Shown in pieces: positions 30,942 through 40,678 of a stretch of 64,000 bases of DNA. Below the pieces are notes generated by a model, which was not told the DNA's origin, ran no database searches, and was given only the letters and a program-made list of their open reading frames with translations. Numbering within the stretch: the first letter of the stretch is position 1; each line of letters opens with the position of its first letter. Location of the stretch: contig CP042279.1 of assembly GCA_007858575.1 (NCBI GenBank), positions 3,224,001 through 3,288,000 on the forward strand, written 5' to 3'. A program made the translations under genes and the position numbers. The stretch is from Streptomyces sp. WAC08241 (GTDB lineage: Bacteria > Actinomycetota > Actinomycetes > Streptomycetales > Streptomycetaceae).

Positions 30942-32665
30942 CGGGCCTCCTCGGTGAATCTCCCAGGGCGCGGCGGGGCGCGCGTACGGGAGGCGGTCGT
31001 CGGGCGGCAGGACGGTCCGGGCGAAGGCCGGGTCCGCGGCGAGGGCCGCCAGGTCGGTGCGGACGGCGACGGACGGCAGGCCCGCCGCCCGCAGGTCGGC
31101 CAGCCACGCGTCCGTCGTGCGGGTCCGCAGCCGCTCCCCCACCGTGGCGGTGCCGGTGGCGCCGACGGTCCGGGCCACCTCCCGGGCAGGGCCCGCGCCT
31201 CGGCCCCCAGGTACAGCAGGCCGTCGGCGGTGGGCAGCGGGCGGTCGAGCGGGGAGAGCGCGACGCGCCGGGCCGGGCGCGGGACCAGGGCCGCGGCGGA
31301 GAGCAGCGACGACGCCGCGCGGCAGCCGCGGCCGGTCTCCTGGCGGGCGAGGAGGCCGGCGAGCACGGCCTGGGCCAGGACCAGGCCGCCGAGCACGTCG
31401 GTGACGGTCATCAGGGAGGGGGCGGGGGTTCGTCCGCGGGCGGAGCGCGGCGGCGAGGCCGCCGTGGACCTGGGCCAGGTAGTCGGTGCCGATCGGCGGG
31501 ACCGGGCCGAGGGCGGTGCCGAATCCGGAGGCGGAGGCGTACACCAGGCGGGGTTGACGGCGTGCAGGGCGTCGGCGTCGAGGCGGAGGGCCTCGGCCTT
31601 GCCGGGTGCCCAGTTGTGCAGGAAGACGTCGGCGCGGGAGACCAGGGCGCGCACGGTCTCCCGGCCCGAACGGGTGGTGAGGTCGGCCTCGGTCACGGAC
31701 TTGCCGTGGTTGAGCGCGGAGAACCGGACCGAGCAGCCGTCGGCGACCGGGGGCAGGCCGCGCATCGGGTCGCCGCCGGGGGTTCGACGCGGACGACCTC
31801 GGCGCCGAGCAGGCGCAGGACGTGTCCGGCCACGGGCCCCTGGACGCGCCGGGCGGATTCGACCACCCGCAGGCCCGCGAGGGCAGGGCGTCCGCGTCGG
31901 TCGCGGCCGGGAGGGCCGGGGCGGGTCGGCGGGCGGGCCCGGTGCGAGAGACCAGGGGCGAGGCCGGGCGGGGCCGCCGTCGCCTCCCCGACCTCGGCGA
32001 CCGACACGCCGTGCTCGGCGCCCGCCCGGCGTACGGCCTCCAGGGGTGGGCCCGTACGGCGGCGCGGAGTTCCGGGGCAGGGGCAGACCGCCGTGCCGAA
32101 GCGGGCCTGGAAGGGCAGCCAGCCGTGCCCGGCCGTCCGGGCGGGTACGCCGAGCCGGTGCCAGAACCCGGCCCAGGCGGTGGGGTCGAGCGTCTCGATC
32201 TCGACGCGCACGGCGTCGGCGGTGGTGAGGGTCGCGAGCCCCGTGTCGCCGTCCGTGCCCCGGGGCTCCTCCGCGGTGGCGGCGGCGAGGTACTGGGTGA
32301 GCGTCAGGAGCGCGCCCTGGGCGAGGGAGGTGCGGGTCCGCAGGGCGGGCGTCCGCGCCGGTGGGCGAGGAGGGCCGCCGTGGCGCCCTGGGCGGCGAGG
32401 ACGCCGGTCACGGTGGAGACGTGGTCCACGGCGAGGGGCGCGGGGCGCCGGTGGCCCGGCCGTGGACCTCCATGACGCCGCACGCGGCCTGCACCGCGCG
32501 CTCGTCGCCCGCGTCGATGCCGACCGGTCCGGCGCCGTCGACGTCCCAGCGGGGGCACGCGGTCAGGGTGCCGAGGGTGCGGTCGAGGAGTTCCCCGGCC
32601 ACCGTCCGGGCGGTGCGGGTGGCGGCGGGCGCCGTCCGGGGCGCGGTCTCCTGGTACAGGCTCAT
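30938..32665 (-). CDS. Class III (CaiB/BaiF) CoA-transferase with extra N-terminal half
   Basis: About 575 residues from the ATG at 32663-32665 (MSLYQETAPRTAPAATR). The C-terminal ~380 residues are a normal family III CoA-transferase: ESARRVQGPVAGHVLRLLGA, EVVRVEPPGGDPMRGLPP, FSALNHGKSVTEADL, RADVFLHNWAPGKAEALRL. A SLMTVTDVLGGLVLAQAVLA segment holds the probable catalytic Asp. The N-terminal ~190 residues repeat a partial family III pattern (DHVSTVTGVLAAQGATAALL, then SLAQGALLTLTQYLAA), so the protein looks like a fused tandem with a truncated first copy. It should move CoA between carboxylic acids. It heads a leftward unit with adenylating enzyme B (4-bp overlap). Numerous frame changes occur. 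Confidence 0.75.
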
Positions 32666-32847
32666 GGGCGCCGACCGCCCTGCCCGCCTCGCTGCATCGT
32701 GCCCTCTCCCGGGGTCGGAACGATCTTCCGCCGGAGAGAACAGCGGGAGGGCGACCGGGGCACGGCGGCGGCGCCGCTTCATCCCGAAGGGGAGGGTCCG
32801 CAGGGTTGTTTGACCGGCTCTGCCGGACGGTCTTCGCCGGACAGGCC

Positions 32848-35135
32848 CTAGTCGCGGCGGCCGGTGGGCGGGCGGCGGCTGCCCGCGCGGTACGGGGCGG
32901 GCCAGGGGCCGCCGGGCCCTCGTAGCCCTGTTCGGCCGCCGCGTGGAGGGTCCAGTGGGGGTCGTAGAGGTGGGGGCGGGCGAGGGCGCAGAGGTCGGTG
33001 CGGCCGGCCAGGAGGAGGGAGTTGACGTCGTCCCAGGAGGAGATCGCGCCGACCGCGATCACGGGGACGCCGGTCTCGTTGCGGATGCGGTCGGCGTACG
33101 GGGTCTGGTAGGAGCGGCCGTGGGCGGGGGTCTCGTGGGGACGACCTGGCCGGTGGAGACGTCGATCGCGTCGGCGCCGTGCGCGGCGAGGGCGCGGGCG
33201 ATCGTGACGGCGTCCTCGGCGGTCGTGCCGCCCTCGGCCCAGTCGGTGGCCGAGATCCGGACGGTCAGGGCCGGTCGTCGGGCCACGCCTCCCGTACCGC
33301 GTCGAGGACTTCGAGGGGAAGCGGAGGCGCCTCGAGGTCGCCGCCGTAGGCGTCGGTGCGGTGGTTGGTGAGCGGGGAGAGGAAGCCGGAGAGCAGGTAG
33401 CCGTGGGCGGCGTGGAGTTCGAGGAGGTCGAAGCCGCTGCGGGCGGCGCGCCGGGCGGCGGCCGTGAACTCCTCGCGCACGGCGGTGAGTCCGGGGCGGT
33501 CGAGGGCGGCCGGGGTCTGGTTGACGCCGGGCCGGTACGGGAGGGGCGAGGCGGCGACGAGGGCCAGTTGCCCTCGGGCAGCGGCTGGTCGATCCCCTCC
33601 CACATGCGCCGGGTGGAGCCCTTGCGGCCGGAGTGGCCGAGCTGGACGCCGAGTGCGGTGCCGGGCGCGCTCGTGTGGACGAAGTCGGTGATCCGGCTCC
33701 AGGCGGCGGCCTGTTCGTCGGTCCAGAGGCCGGTGCAGCCGGGGGTGATGCGGCCGGTGGGGCTCACGCAGACCATCTCGGTCATGACGAGTCCGGCGCC
33801 ACCGAGGGCCCTGGACCCCAGGTGGACGAGGTGGAAGTCGCCGGGGACGCCGTCCCGCGCGACGTACAGGTCCATGGGGAGACCACGATCCGGTTGCGCA
33901 GGGTCAGTCCGCGCAGGCGGAAGGGGTGAACATGGGCGGGGTGCCGGGCGGGCAGCCGAAGTCGTCCTCGACGGTGGCGGTGAAGGCGGGGTCGCGCAGG
34001 CGCAGGTTGGCGTGGGTGACGCGGCGGCTGCGGGTGAGGAGGTCGAAGGCGAAGCGGCGGGGCGGCCGGTCGACGCGGTCCGCGAGCTCCTCGAACCAGT
34101 GGAGGCTGGCGGCGGCCGCGCGCTGGGTGGAGGCGACGGCGGGCGGCGCGCGGCCTCGTAGGCGGCCAGGGCCTCGTCCGTGGTGGGGTGCGCGTCGAGG
34201 TTGTCGGCGAGGGCGAGGGCGTCCTCGACGGCCAGTTTGGTGCCGGAGCCGATGGAGAAGTGCGCGGTGTGGGCGGCGTCGCCGATGAGGACGGTGTTGC
34301 CGTACGACCAGCGGTCGTTGACGACCGTGCGGAAGGCGGTCCAGGCGGAGTTGTTGGCGCGCAGCCTCCGGCCGCCGAGCGTGCCGGCGAAGAGCTCGGC
34401 GCAGCGGGCGGCGGATCCGGCCTCGTCGAGCACGTGGAGGCCGGCGGCGCGCCAGACCTCCTCGCGGGCCCTCGACGATGACGGTGGAGGAGCCGGACTC
34501 GTAGGGGTAGGCGTGGAGTTGCAGCACGCCGTGGCCGGTCTCGGCGGTCTCGAAGCGGAAGGCGTCGAGGGCGAAGTCGGCGGCGAGCCAGATGTAGCGG
34601 CAGCGGTGGGTGGTGATCCGGGGGCGGAAGTGCGCGGCGTACGCCTGGCGGGTGCGGCTGTGGACGCCGTCGGCGGCGACGACCAGGTCGTTGTCGGCGG
34701 CCAGTTCGGCGGCGGGCGGGGCCTCGGCACGGAAGCGGAGCCGTACGCCGAGGTCGGCGCAGCGGGCGTGCAGGATCTCCAGGAGCCGGCGGCGGCCGAG
34801 GGCGGCGAAGGCGTGGCCGGTGGAGGTGGTGCGCCGGCCCCGGTGGACGACGTCGATGTCCTCCCAGCGGACGAGTTCGCGGTCGAGCGCCGCGTACACG
34901 ACGGGGTCGGCGTCCCGGATCCCGCCGAGGGTCTCGTCGGAGAGGACGACGCCGAAGCCGAAGGTGTCGGTGGGCGCGTTCCGCTCCCAGACGGTGACCT
35001 CGCGCCGGGGGTCGCGCCGCTTGAGCAGGGCGGCGGCGTAGAGCCCGCCGGGGCCGCCGCCGACGACGGCGATGCGGGAGGGGGACGCGGGCGGGGCCCG
35101 CCCGGGGCCCCTGGGGCGGTTACCGGCCCCGCCAC
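32848..35135 (-). CDS. Bifunctional FAD monooxygenase/NADH:flavin oxidoreductase (2-aminobenzoyl-CoA monooxygenase/reductase type)
   Basis: About 762 residues, matching the fused family. I use the GTG at 35133-35135, which overlaps the hydratase stop. Residues ~20-390 form a PHBH-type monooxygenase: RIAVVGGGPGGLYAAALLKR, VVAADGVHSRTRQAYAAHF, NTVLIGDAAHTAHFSIGSGT. Residues ~400-760 form an old-yellow-enzyme barrel: MDLYVARDGVPGDFHLVHLG, GVQLGHSGRKGS, FDLLELHAAHGYLLSGFLSP, LTVRISATDWAEGG, GVPVIAVGAISSW. This fusion is known from 2-aminobenzoyl-CoA monooxygenase/reductase and salicylyl-CoA 5-hydroxylase, which hydroxylate then dearomatise the aryl-CoA. With a 2-aminobenzoate-type ligase at 10769, the aminobenzoate reading is preferred. 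About eight frame changes occur. Confidence 0.85.
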
Positions 35136-35945
35136 TTCGGGGCCTCTTCTCGGTGAAGGCGGCGTGGAACTCGGCGTAGTCCTCGCCGTGCATCAGGAGG
35201 GCCTGGGTGGCCGCGTCCAGTTCGACCGAGGCGGCCAGGGGCATGTCGAGCTCGGCGGTGAGCAGGGCCTTGGTCTGGGCGAGGGCGAGCGCGGGGCCGT
35301 CGGCGAGGCGGCGGGCGAGGGCGGCGGCGCGGAGGGCCGGCGGCGCCCTCCTCGGTGAGTTCGCTCAGGAGGCCGATGCGCTCGGCCTCGGCGGCGTGGA
35401 CGGGCTCGCCCAGCATGAGGAGCCGGGTGGCGTGGCCGAGGCCGACGACCCGGGGCAGCAGGTAGGCGGCGCCCATGTCGCCGCCGGAGAGTCCGACCCG
35501 GGTGAAGAGGAAGGCGAAGCGGGTGGTGGGGTCGGCGATCCGGAAGTCGGCGGCGAGGGCGAGGACCGCCCCGGCGCCCGCGGCGACGCCGTGCAGGGCC
35601 GCGACGACGGGAAGGGGCATTCGCGCAGGGCGCGGACGACCTGGCCGGTCATCCGGTTGAAGTCGAGGAGCCGGGCGGTGTCGAGGGAGAGGGTGGCGCC
35701 GATGATCTCGTCCACGTCGCCGCCGGGCAGAAGCCGCGGCCCTCGCCGCCGAGGACGAGGGCGCGGACGGTCCGCTCGCGGGAGAGCTCGGCGAGGAGGT
35801 CGCGCAGGTCGGCGTAGGCGCCGAAGGTGAGGGCGTTGAGCTTGGCGGGCCGGGCGAGGGTGACGGTGGCGACGCCCTCGTCGACGTCCAGGCGCAGGTG
35901 GCGCCAGCGGGCCGTGCGGGGCGCGGAGCCGGTGAAGGGACTCAT
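35120..35945 (-). CDS. Enoyl-CoA hydratase/isomerase family protein
   Basis: About 275 residues, ATG at 35943-35945 after AAGGAGGCCG. The crotonase fold is clear: LRLDVDEGVATVTLARPAKL, NALTFGAYADLRDLLAEL, ALVLGGEGRGFC, FPVVAALHGVAAGAGAVLAL (oxyanion-hole region) and FLFTRVGLSGGDMGAAYLLP with the acidic loop residue. It should hydrate or isomerise an enoyl-CoA after the monooxygenase/reductase step. It is translationally coupled to that gene (15-16 bp overlap). The promoter upstream carries TGACTGTCGTCAC, also found ahead of the CoA ligase at 10769. Frame changes lie near 35730, 35630 and 35345. Confidence 0.85.
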
Positions 35946-35989
35946 CCGGAACGGCCTCCTTCCTCCGCCCGGAGGGTATCACCGTTCTG

Positions 35990-36002
35990 TGACTGTCGTC
36001 AC
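35990..36002 (-). promoter_or_regulatory. TGAC-N4-GTCA operator-like site ahead of the hydratase
   Basis: TGACTGTCGTCAC is identical to the element at 10699-10711. Read leftward, it lies about 45 bp upstream of the hydratase start, with a -10-like TACCCT between (35974-35979). Its position fits a repressor site in the promoter of the hydratase-monooxygenase operon. Confidence 0.6.
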
Positions 36003-36038
36003 GAGTGCGCGACAGGCCTGTCCACAGGGCCTCGCACG

Positions 36039-36131
36039 GGGGTACGGAAGACCTCCCCGGACGGGGAACAAGGGGTACGGAGGACCTCCCCGGACGGGGG
36101 AAGGAGGTGCGGAAGTCCTCCCCGGGTGAGG
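36039..36131. repeat. Three ~33-bp direct repeats in a 300-bp intergenic region
   Basis: The 35946-36245 gap contains the hydratase promoter and, from about 36039, three tandem copies of roughly ggggtacggaagacctcccc followed by ggacgggg (starts near 36039, 36072 and 36104). The third copy is the most diverged. I see no gene in the gap. The repeats lie between a leftward promoter and the rightward ATPase gene at 36246. Confidence 0.75.
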
Positions 36132-36245
36132 AGGGGATGCCCTGGGGAAGGCGCCGCCCCTTCCGTAGGGTCGGAAGCAGGACGTCCCGGAGACCCCGCG
36201 CTCCCCCTCCATCCGCCCCTCACCGGCGAAGGAAACCTGCCTCCC

Positions 36246-36693
36246 ATGCCCGGAACCATCGCCCCCACCGGCTCGTCGGCCGCCCGGCGCGTCCGGCTGC
36301 CGCACACGACCGCCGCCGTCCCGATCGCCCGCGCCCTCGTCCGCGACGCCCTCGCCGGCACCGCGCCCGACGAGGTCGACACGGCGGAGCTGCTCACCGC
36401 CGAGCTCGTCGCCAACGCCGTCCGGCACACCGCGGGCGGGGGCCCGTCGAGCTGGTCGTCGAGCCGCGCACGGCGTCCGGCGACTGCCGGGTCGAGGTCC
36501 ACGACCCGGAGCCCGGCCGGATCGTCCACCCCGCCCCGGACGCCGGGGTCGACCCCTGGCAGGAGCACGGCCGCGGCCTCTTCCTGGTCCGGGCGCTCAG
36601 CAGCGACTGCGGTCACCGCCCGACCGCGCACGGCAAGGCGGCCTGGTTCACGCTCCCGGCGGCACCGGACCGGGAGCACCTCCGGCGGCGTGA
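36246..36693 (+). CDS. ATP-binding regulatory protein (RsbW-like HATPase)
   Basis: About 149 residues, ATG at 36246. The GHKL ATPase N-box is in DTAELLTAELVANAVRHTAG, and a G-box-like stretch follows (WQEHGRGLFLVRALSSDCGH). The C-terminus reads HGKAAWFTLPAAPDR. There is no kinase dimerisation domain, so this is the anti-sigma-factor/serine-kinase type abundant in Streptomyces. It probably phosphorylates or sequesters an anti-anti-sigma partner encoded elsewhere. One frame change lies near 36437. The stop depends on an assumed further change near 36670, and the gene meets or overlaps the convergent permease gene. Confidence 0.75.
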
Positions 36694-38084
36694 CGAGCCG
36701 CGAGTTGCGGCGCCCGTAGACCGCGTAGAGCAGTGCGCCCGCGAGCAGGAAGACCGCGAACTGCACCCAGGTCGTCCAGCCCGTGCCCCAGATCAGGTAC
36801 AGGCAGAAGCCGATGCCGAGCACCGGGCTCAGCGGGAAGAGCGGCACCCGGAAGGAGCGCGGCAACTCGGGGCGCGGCGGCGCAGCACCATCACGGCGAG
36901 GTTGACGACCGCCATGACGGCGAGGGTGCCGATGGTGGTCAGGTCGACGACCACGTCGAGCGGGGCGAAGGCGGCCGGCACGGCGAAGACGGCGGCCACG
37001 ATCCAGGTGTTGGCGACGGGGGTCGAGGTCCTCGGGGAGACCCGCTCGAAGACCCGGGGACGAGTCCGTCGCGGGACATCGACATCAGGATGCGGGTCTG
37101 GCCGTACATCACCGCGAGGACGACGGAGGCGATGGCGACGACCGCGCCGAAGGCGATGACCCCGCCGCCGATCGACGAGCCGGTGACCTCGTCCACGACG
37201 ACCGAGAGGGCGGCCGGGCTGTTCGCGACGGCGTCGGCGCCGAGCGCCCCGATCGCGGAGAGCGCGACCGCGCAGTAGAGCAGGGTGACGAGCCCGATGC
37301 AGACGAGGATGGCGATCGGAATGTTGCGGCGCGGGTTCTTCACCTCCTCGCCGGCCGTGGTGATCGCGTCGAAGCCGATGTACGAGAAGAAGGCCACGGA
37401 GGCGCCGGCGGTGATGCCGCCGAGGCCGCTGCCCGTGAACGGCGAGAGGTGTCCGTCCTGGAAGGCGGAGAAGCCGACGGCGCAGAAGACGATCAGGATG
37501 CCGATCTTGAGGACGGCCATGGCGGCGGTCGCCCGGGCGCTCTCCCGGACCCCGCGCACGAGCAGGGTGGCGGCGAGCAGGATCACGACCACGGCGGGCA
37601 GGTTGACCGCGCCGCCCTCGCCCGGTCCGGCGGAGAGCGCGGCGGGCAGGTGCCAGCCGGTCAGGCTCTCCAGGAGTTCGTTGAGGTACTGGCTCCAGCC
37701 GACCGCGACGGCGGAGACGGACACGCCGTACTCCAGGAGCAGGCACCAGCCGACGAGGAAGGCGGCCCGCTCGCCGAGGCTCGCGTAGGCGAAGGAGTAC
37801 GAGGATCCCGAGACCGGGATCGCGCTGCCCAGCTCCGCGAAGGAGAAGGCGGTGAAGACGCAGGTGATCGCGGCGAGCACGAAGGAGACCACGACCGCTG
37901 GGCCGGCCTCGGCGACGCTGTCGGAGAGGCCGACGAAGATGCCGGTGCCCACGATCGCGCCGACGCCGAAGCAGACGAGCTGGAAGAGGCCCATGGTGCG
38001 TCGGAGGCCGTGGCCCTCCAGGTCGGCGCCGGACTCGGCGATGAGCTGCTGCGGCGTCTTGATCCGCGCGGCGGACGGGGTCAT
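36648..38084 (-). CDS. APC-family amino acid permease
   Basis: About 478 residues and 12 or more helices, ATG at 38082-38084 (MTPSAARIKTPQQLI). Family landmarks are LVCFGVGAIVGTGIFVGLSD in helix 1, FSFAELGSAIPVSGSSYSFA in helix 3, SVAFFSYIGFDAITTAGEEV and KNPRRNIPIAILVCIG. It belongs to the cationic amino-acid transporter branch. Directly downstream of arcB and arcA on the same strand, it is best read as the arginine uptake (or arginine/ornithine exchange) component of the arginine deiminase pathway. A hairpin at 38119-38149 lies between it and arcB. Frame changes occur near 37055 and 36885, and the extreme C-terminus is uncertain. Confidence 0.85.
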
Positions 38085-38118
38085 GCGGGGTTCTCGTTTC
38101 TGGTGCGTGCACGCGTGA

Positions 38119-38149
38119 GGGGGGTCCGGGCTACCAGCCCGAACCCCCC
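38119..38149. terminator. Hairpin after arcB (14-bp stem, one mismatch)
   Basis: GGGGGGTCCGGGCT (38119-38132) pairs with AGCCCGAACCCCCC (38136-38149) except for one position, with a 3-nt loop. It lies in the 118-bp gap downstream of arcB and upstream of the permease. It could terminate or attenuate transcription between them. Confidence 0.65.
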
Positions 38150-38202
38150 GAACCGTGCGATCGTAAACCGCACCGCGCATATTCACCCAATCGGGCGCAA
38201 CG

Positions 38203-39253
38203 CTATGCCGCGGAACCGGGGCCGGAGCCGGAGCCAGGACCGGCCCCCGTCCCCGTCCCCGCCATGGTGGCGACCAGGACCGCCTTGATGGTGTGCATCC
38301 GGTTCTCGGCCTGGTCGAAGACGACCGAGTGCGCCGACTCGAAGACCTCGTCGGAGACCTCCAGCTCGGTCAGGCCGTGCCGGGCGTGGATGTCGCGGCC
38401 GACGGCGGTGCCCAGGTCGTGGAAGGCGGGCAGGCAGTGCAGGAACCGGACGTCCGGGTTCCCGGTGGCGCGCAGCACGTCCATGGTCACGGAGTACGGG
38501 GCGAGGGCGGCGATCCGCTCGTCCCAGACCTCCTTGGGCTCGCCCATGGAGACCCACACGTCGGTGGCCACGAAGTCGGCGCCCCGGACCCCCTCCGCCA
38601 CGTCCTCGGTGAGGGTGACGGTGGCGCCGCTCTTCTCGGCGAGCTCGCGGGCCCGCTCGACGACCTCCCCGGCCGGCCAGTACGTCTTCGGGCGACGATC
38701 CGGACGTCCATGCCGAGCAGGGCGCCGGTGACGAGGTAGGAGTTGCCCATGTTGAAGCGGGCGTCGCCGAGGTAGGCGAAGGCGACCCGGTCCAGCGGCT
38801 TGTCCGTGTGCTCGGTCACGGTGAGCACGTCGGCGAGCATCTGGGTGGGGTGCCAGTCGTCGGTGAGGCCGTTGAAGACGGGCACGCCCGCGAAGGCGGC
38901 GAGCTCCTCGACCGCGGCCTGGCTGTCCCCCGGTACTCGATGCCGTCGAACATCCGGCCGAGGACGCGGGCCGTGTCCTTGACGGACTCCTTGTGGCCCA
39001 TCTGGGAGCCCGAGGGGTCCAGGTAGGTCGTGGAGGCGCCCTGGTCGGCGGCGGCGACCTCGAAGGCGCAGCGGGTGCGGGTCGAGGTCTTCTCGAAGAT
39101 CAGGGCGATGTTCCGGCCGCGCAGCTGCCGCACCTCCGCGCCCGCCTTCTTGGCGGCCTTGAGCTCGGCGGCGAGCGCGACCAGAGCGCGGAACTCCTCG
39201 GCGGTGAAGTCCAGCTCCTTGAGGAAGTGGCGGCCGATGAGGTCTGTGGCCAT
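38203..39253 (-). CDS. arcB: Ornithine carbamoyltransferase
   Basis: About 349 residues, ATG at 39251-39253. The carbamoyl-phosphate motif is [20 protein letters not shown], followed by [15 protein letters not shown] and the ornithine/catalytic Cys loop [16 protein letters not shown]. It catalyses citrulline + phosphate to ornithine + carbamoyl phosphate in the catabolic direction (or the reverse). The C-terminus carries a Gly/Thr/Ser-rich tail ([17 protein letters not shown]) unusual for the enzyme. It lies 140 bp downstream of arcA on the same strand, so the catabolic reading (arcB) is preferred over argF. An AT-rich element at 39307-39334 precedes it. Frame changes lie near 38930 and 38690. 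Confidence 0.9.
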
Positions 39254-39306
39254 GGGTCGCGCTCCTGTGGGTACGGTCGGGGACGGCGATCGGGGACCTT
39301 GGAAGT

Positions 39307-39334
39307 CTATACGCACTTCAACATTTATATACAG
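39307..39334. promoter_or_regulatory. AT-rich island ahead of arcB
   Basis: About 28 bp (ctatacgcacttcaacattt then atatacag) with only about one-third G+C lies in the arcA-arcB gap. Leftward, TATAGA could serve as a -10. The outer CTATA/TATACAG halves form an imperfect dyad that might bind ArgR or a redox/CRP-type regulator. It suggests that arcB and the permease have their own promoter. Confidence 0.45.
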
Positions 39335-39393
39335 CCCCTTCCCGGGAGGACCGCGCCCCCGGGATCCCCGGACCACTCTCGCCCGGGGGCTCC

Positions 39394-40621
39394 TCAGACG
39401 GCGTCCCGCTCCACCGGACAGCTCATGCAGCGCGGGCTGCCCTCCCCGGCCCAGCTCGCTGCCGGGGATCTCGATCACCTCGATGCCCTGCTTGCGCAGG
39501 TGCGTGTTGGTGGTGACGTTCCGCTCGTACGCGACGACCACCCCCGGCTCCACGGCGAGCACGTTGCACCCGTCGTCCCACTGCTCGCGCTCGGCCGCGT
39601 GCACGTCCTGGGTGGCGGTGAGGACCCGGATCTCCGGCAGGCCCAGGGCCGCCGCGATGGCGTCGTGCATCCGCTCCGGCGGATGGTCGCCCACCCGCAG
39701 GGGCTGCCCCGCGTCCCCCGGCTCGATCGTGTACGAGCGGAGCATGCCGAGCCCCGCGTACTGGGTGAACGTGTCCTGGTCCACCATCGTCATCACCGTG
39801 TCCAGGTGCATGAACGCGCGCCGCTTCGGCATGTCGAGCGCGACGATCGTGCGCGCCGAACCGGCCGCGAACATGCCCCGGGCCAGCATCTCCACCGCCT
39901 GCGGGTGGTGCGCTCGCTCATCCCGATGAGCACGGCGCCGTTGCCGATGACCAGGACGTCCCCGCCCTCGATCGTCGACGGGTAGTCCGCCTGCCCCTCC
40001 GACCAGTGGTGGAAGGGCCCGCCCCGGGCCCGGTGAAGAGCGGGTGGTGCTTGTAGATCGCCTCGAAGTGGACCGTCTCGCGCTGCCGGGCCGGCCAGCG
40101 CATGGCGTTGATGGAGACGCCGTCGTAGATCCAGGCCGAGGTGTCCCGGGTGAAGAGGTGGTTGGGCAGCGGGCCGAGGAGGAAGTCGTCCAGGTCGAGG
40201 GCGTGGAAGCGGACCGAGGTCGGCTCCCGGTGCGCCGCCAGGAACTCCCGCTTCGTCATCCCGCCGACGAGCACCTCGCCGAGCGCGACGGCGTCGAGCG
40301 AGTCGAAGGCCGCCCGCAGGTGGTCGGTGGCGAGCGGACCGTACTCCTTCTCGTCGAAGACCCGGTCCAGGACGAGCGCGCGGGCGGCCGGCACCTCGAG
40401 CGACTCGCTCAGGAGGTCCGCGAAGAGGTGCACCTCCACCCCCGGTCGCGCAGCACGTCGGCGAAGCCGTCGTGCTCCTGCCGGGCCCGCCGCACCCAGA
40501 GGACGTCGTCGAAGAGGAGGGCGTCCTTGTTGGTCGGAGTGAGCCGCTTCAGCTCCAGGTCGGGGCGGTGGAGGATGACGCGGCGCAGCCGCCCGGTCTC
40601 GGAATCGACGTGGAATCCCAT
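39394..40621 (-). CDS. arcA: Arginine deiminase
   Basis: About 409 residues, ATG at 40619-40621 ([20 protein letters not shown]). The guanidine-modifying fold is evident: [20 protein letters not shown], then [20 protein letters not shown], then [16 protein letters not shown], then [18 protein letters not shown] with the catalytic His and Asp, and [18 protein letters not shown]. The catalytic Cys sits in the C-terminal [14 protein letters not shown]. It converts arginine to citrulline plus ammonia. Together with arcB and the permease it gives a short arginine catabolic route yielding carbamoyl phosphate; no carbamate kinase gene is in the window. It starts only 57 bp after the conflict-type operon. 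Frame changes lie near 40440, 40030, 39910 and 39460. Confidence 0.9.
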
Positions 40622-40678
40622 GGGTCCATCCTGACGGAGGGGGCCGCCGGGGCCCGTGTTTCGGTACGGGCGGGGCCG

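Noticed and set aside
40652..40672. Hairpin between the GAP1-like gene and arcA as a terminator
   Set aside because: Only about 6 bp pair cleanly in a GC-rich gap, which is too weak to call.
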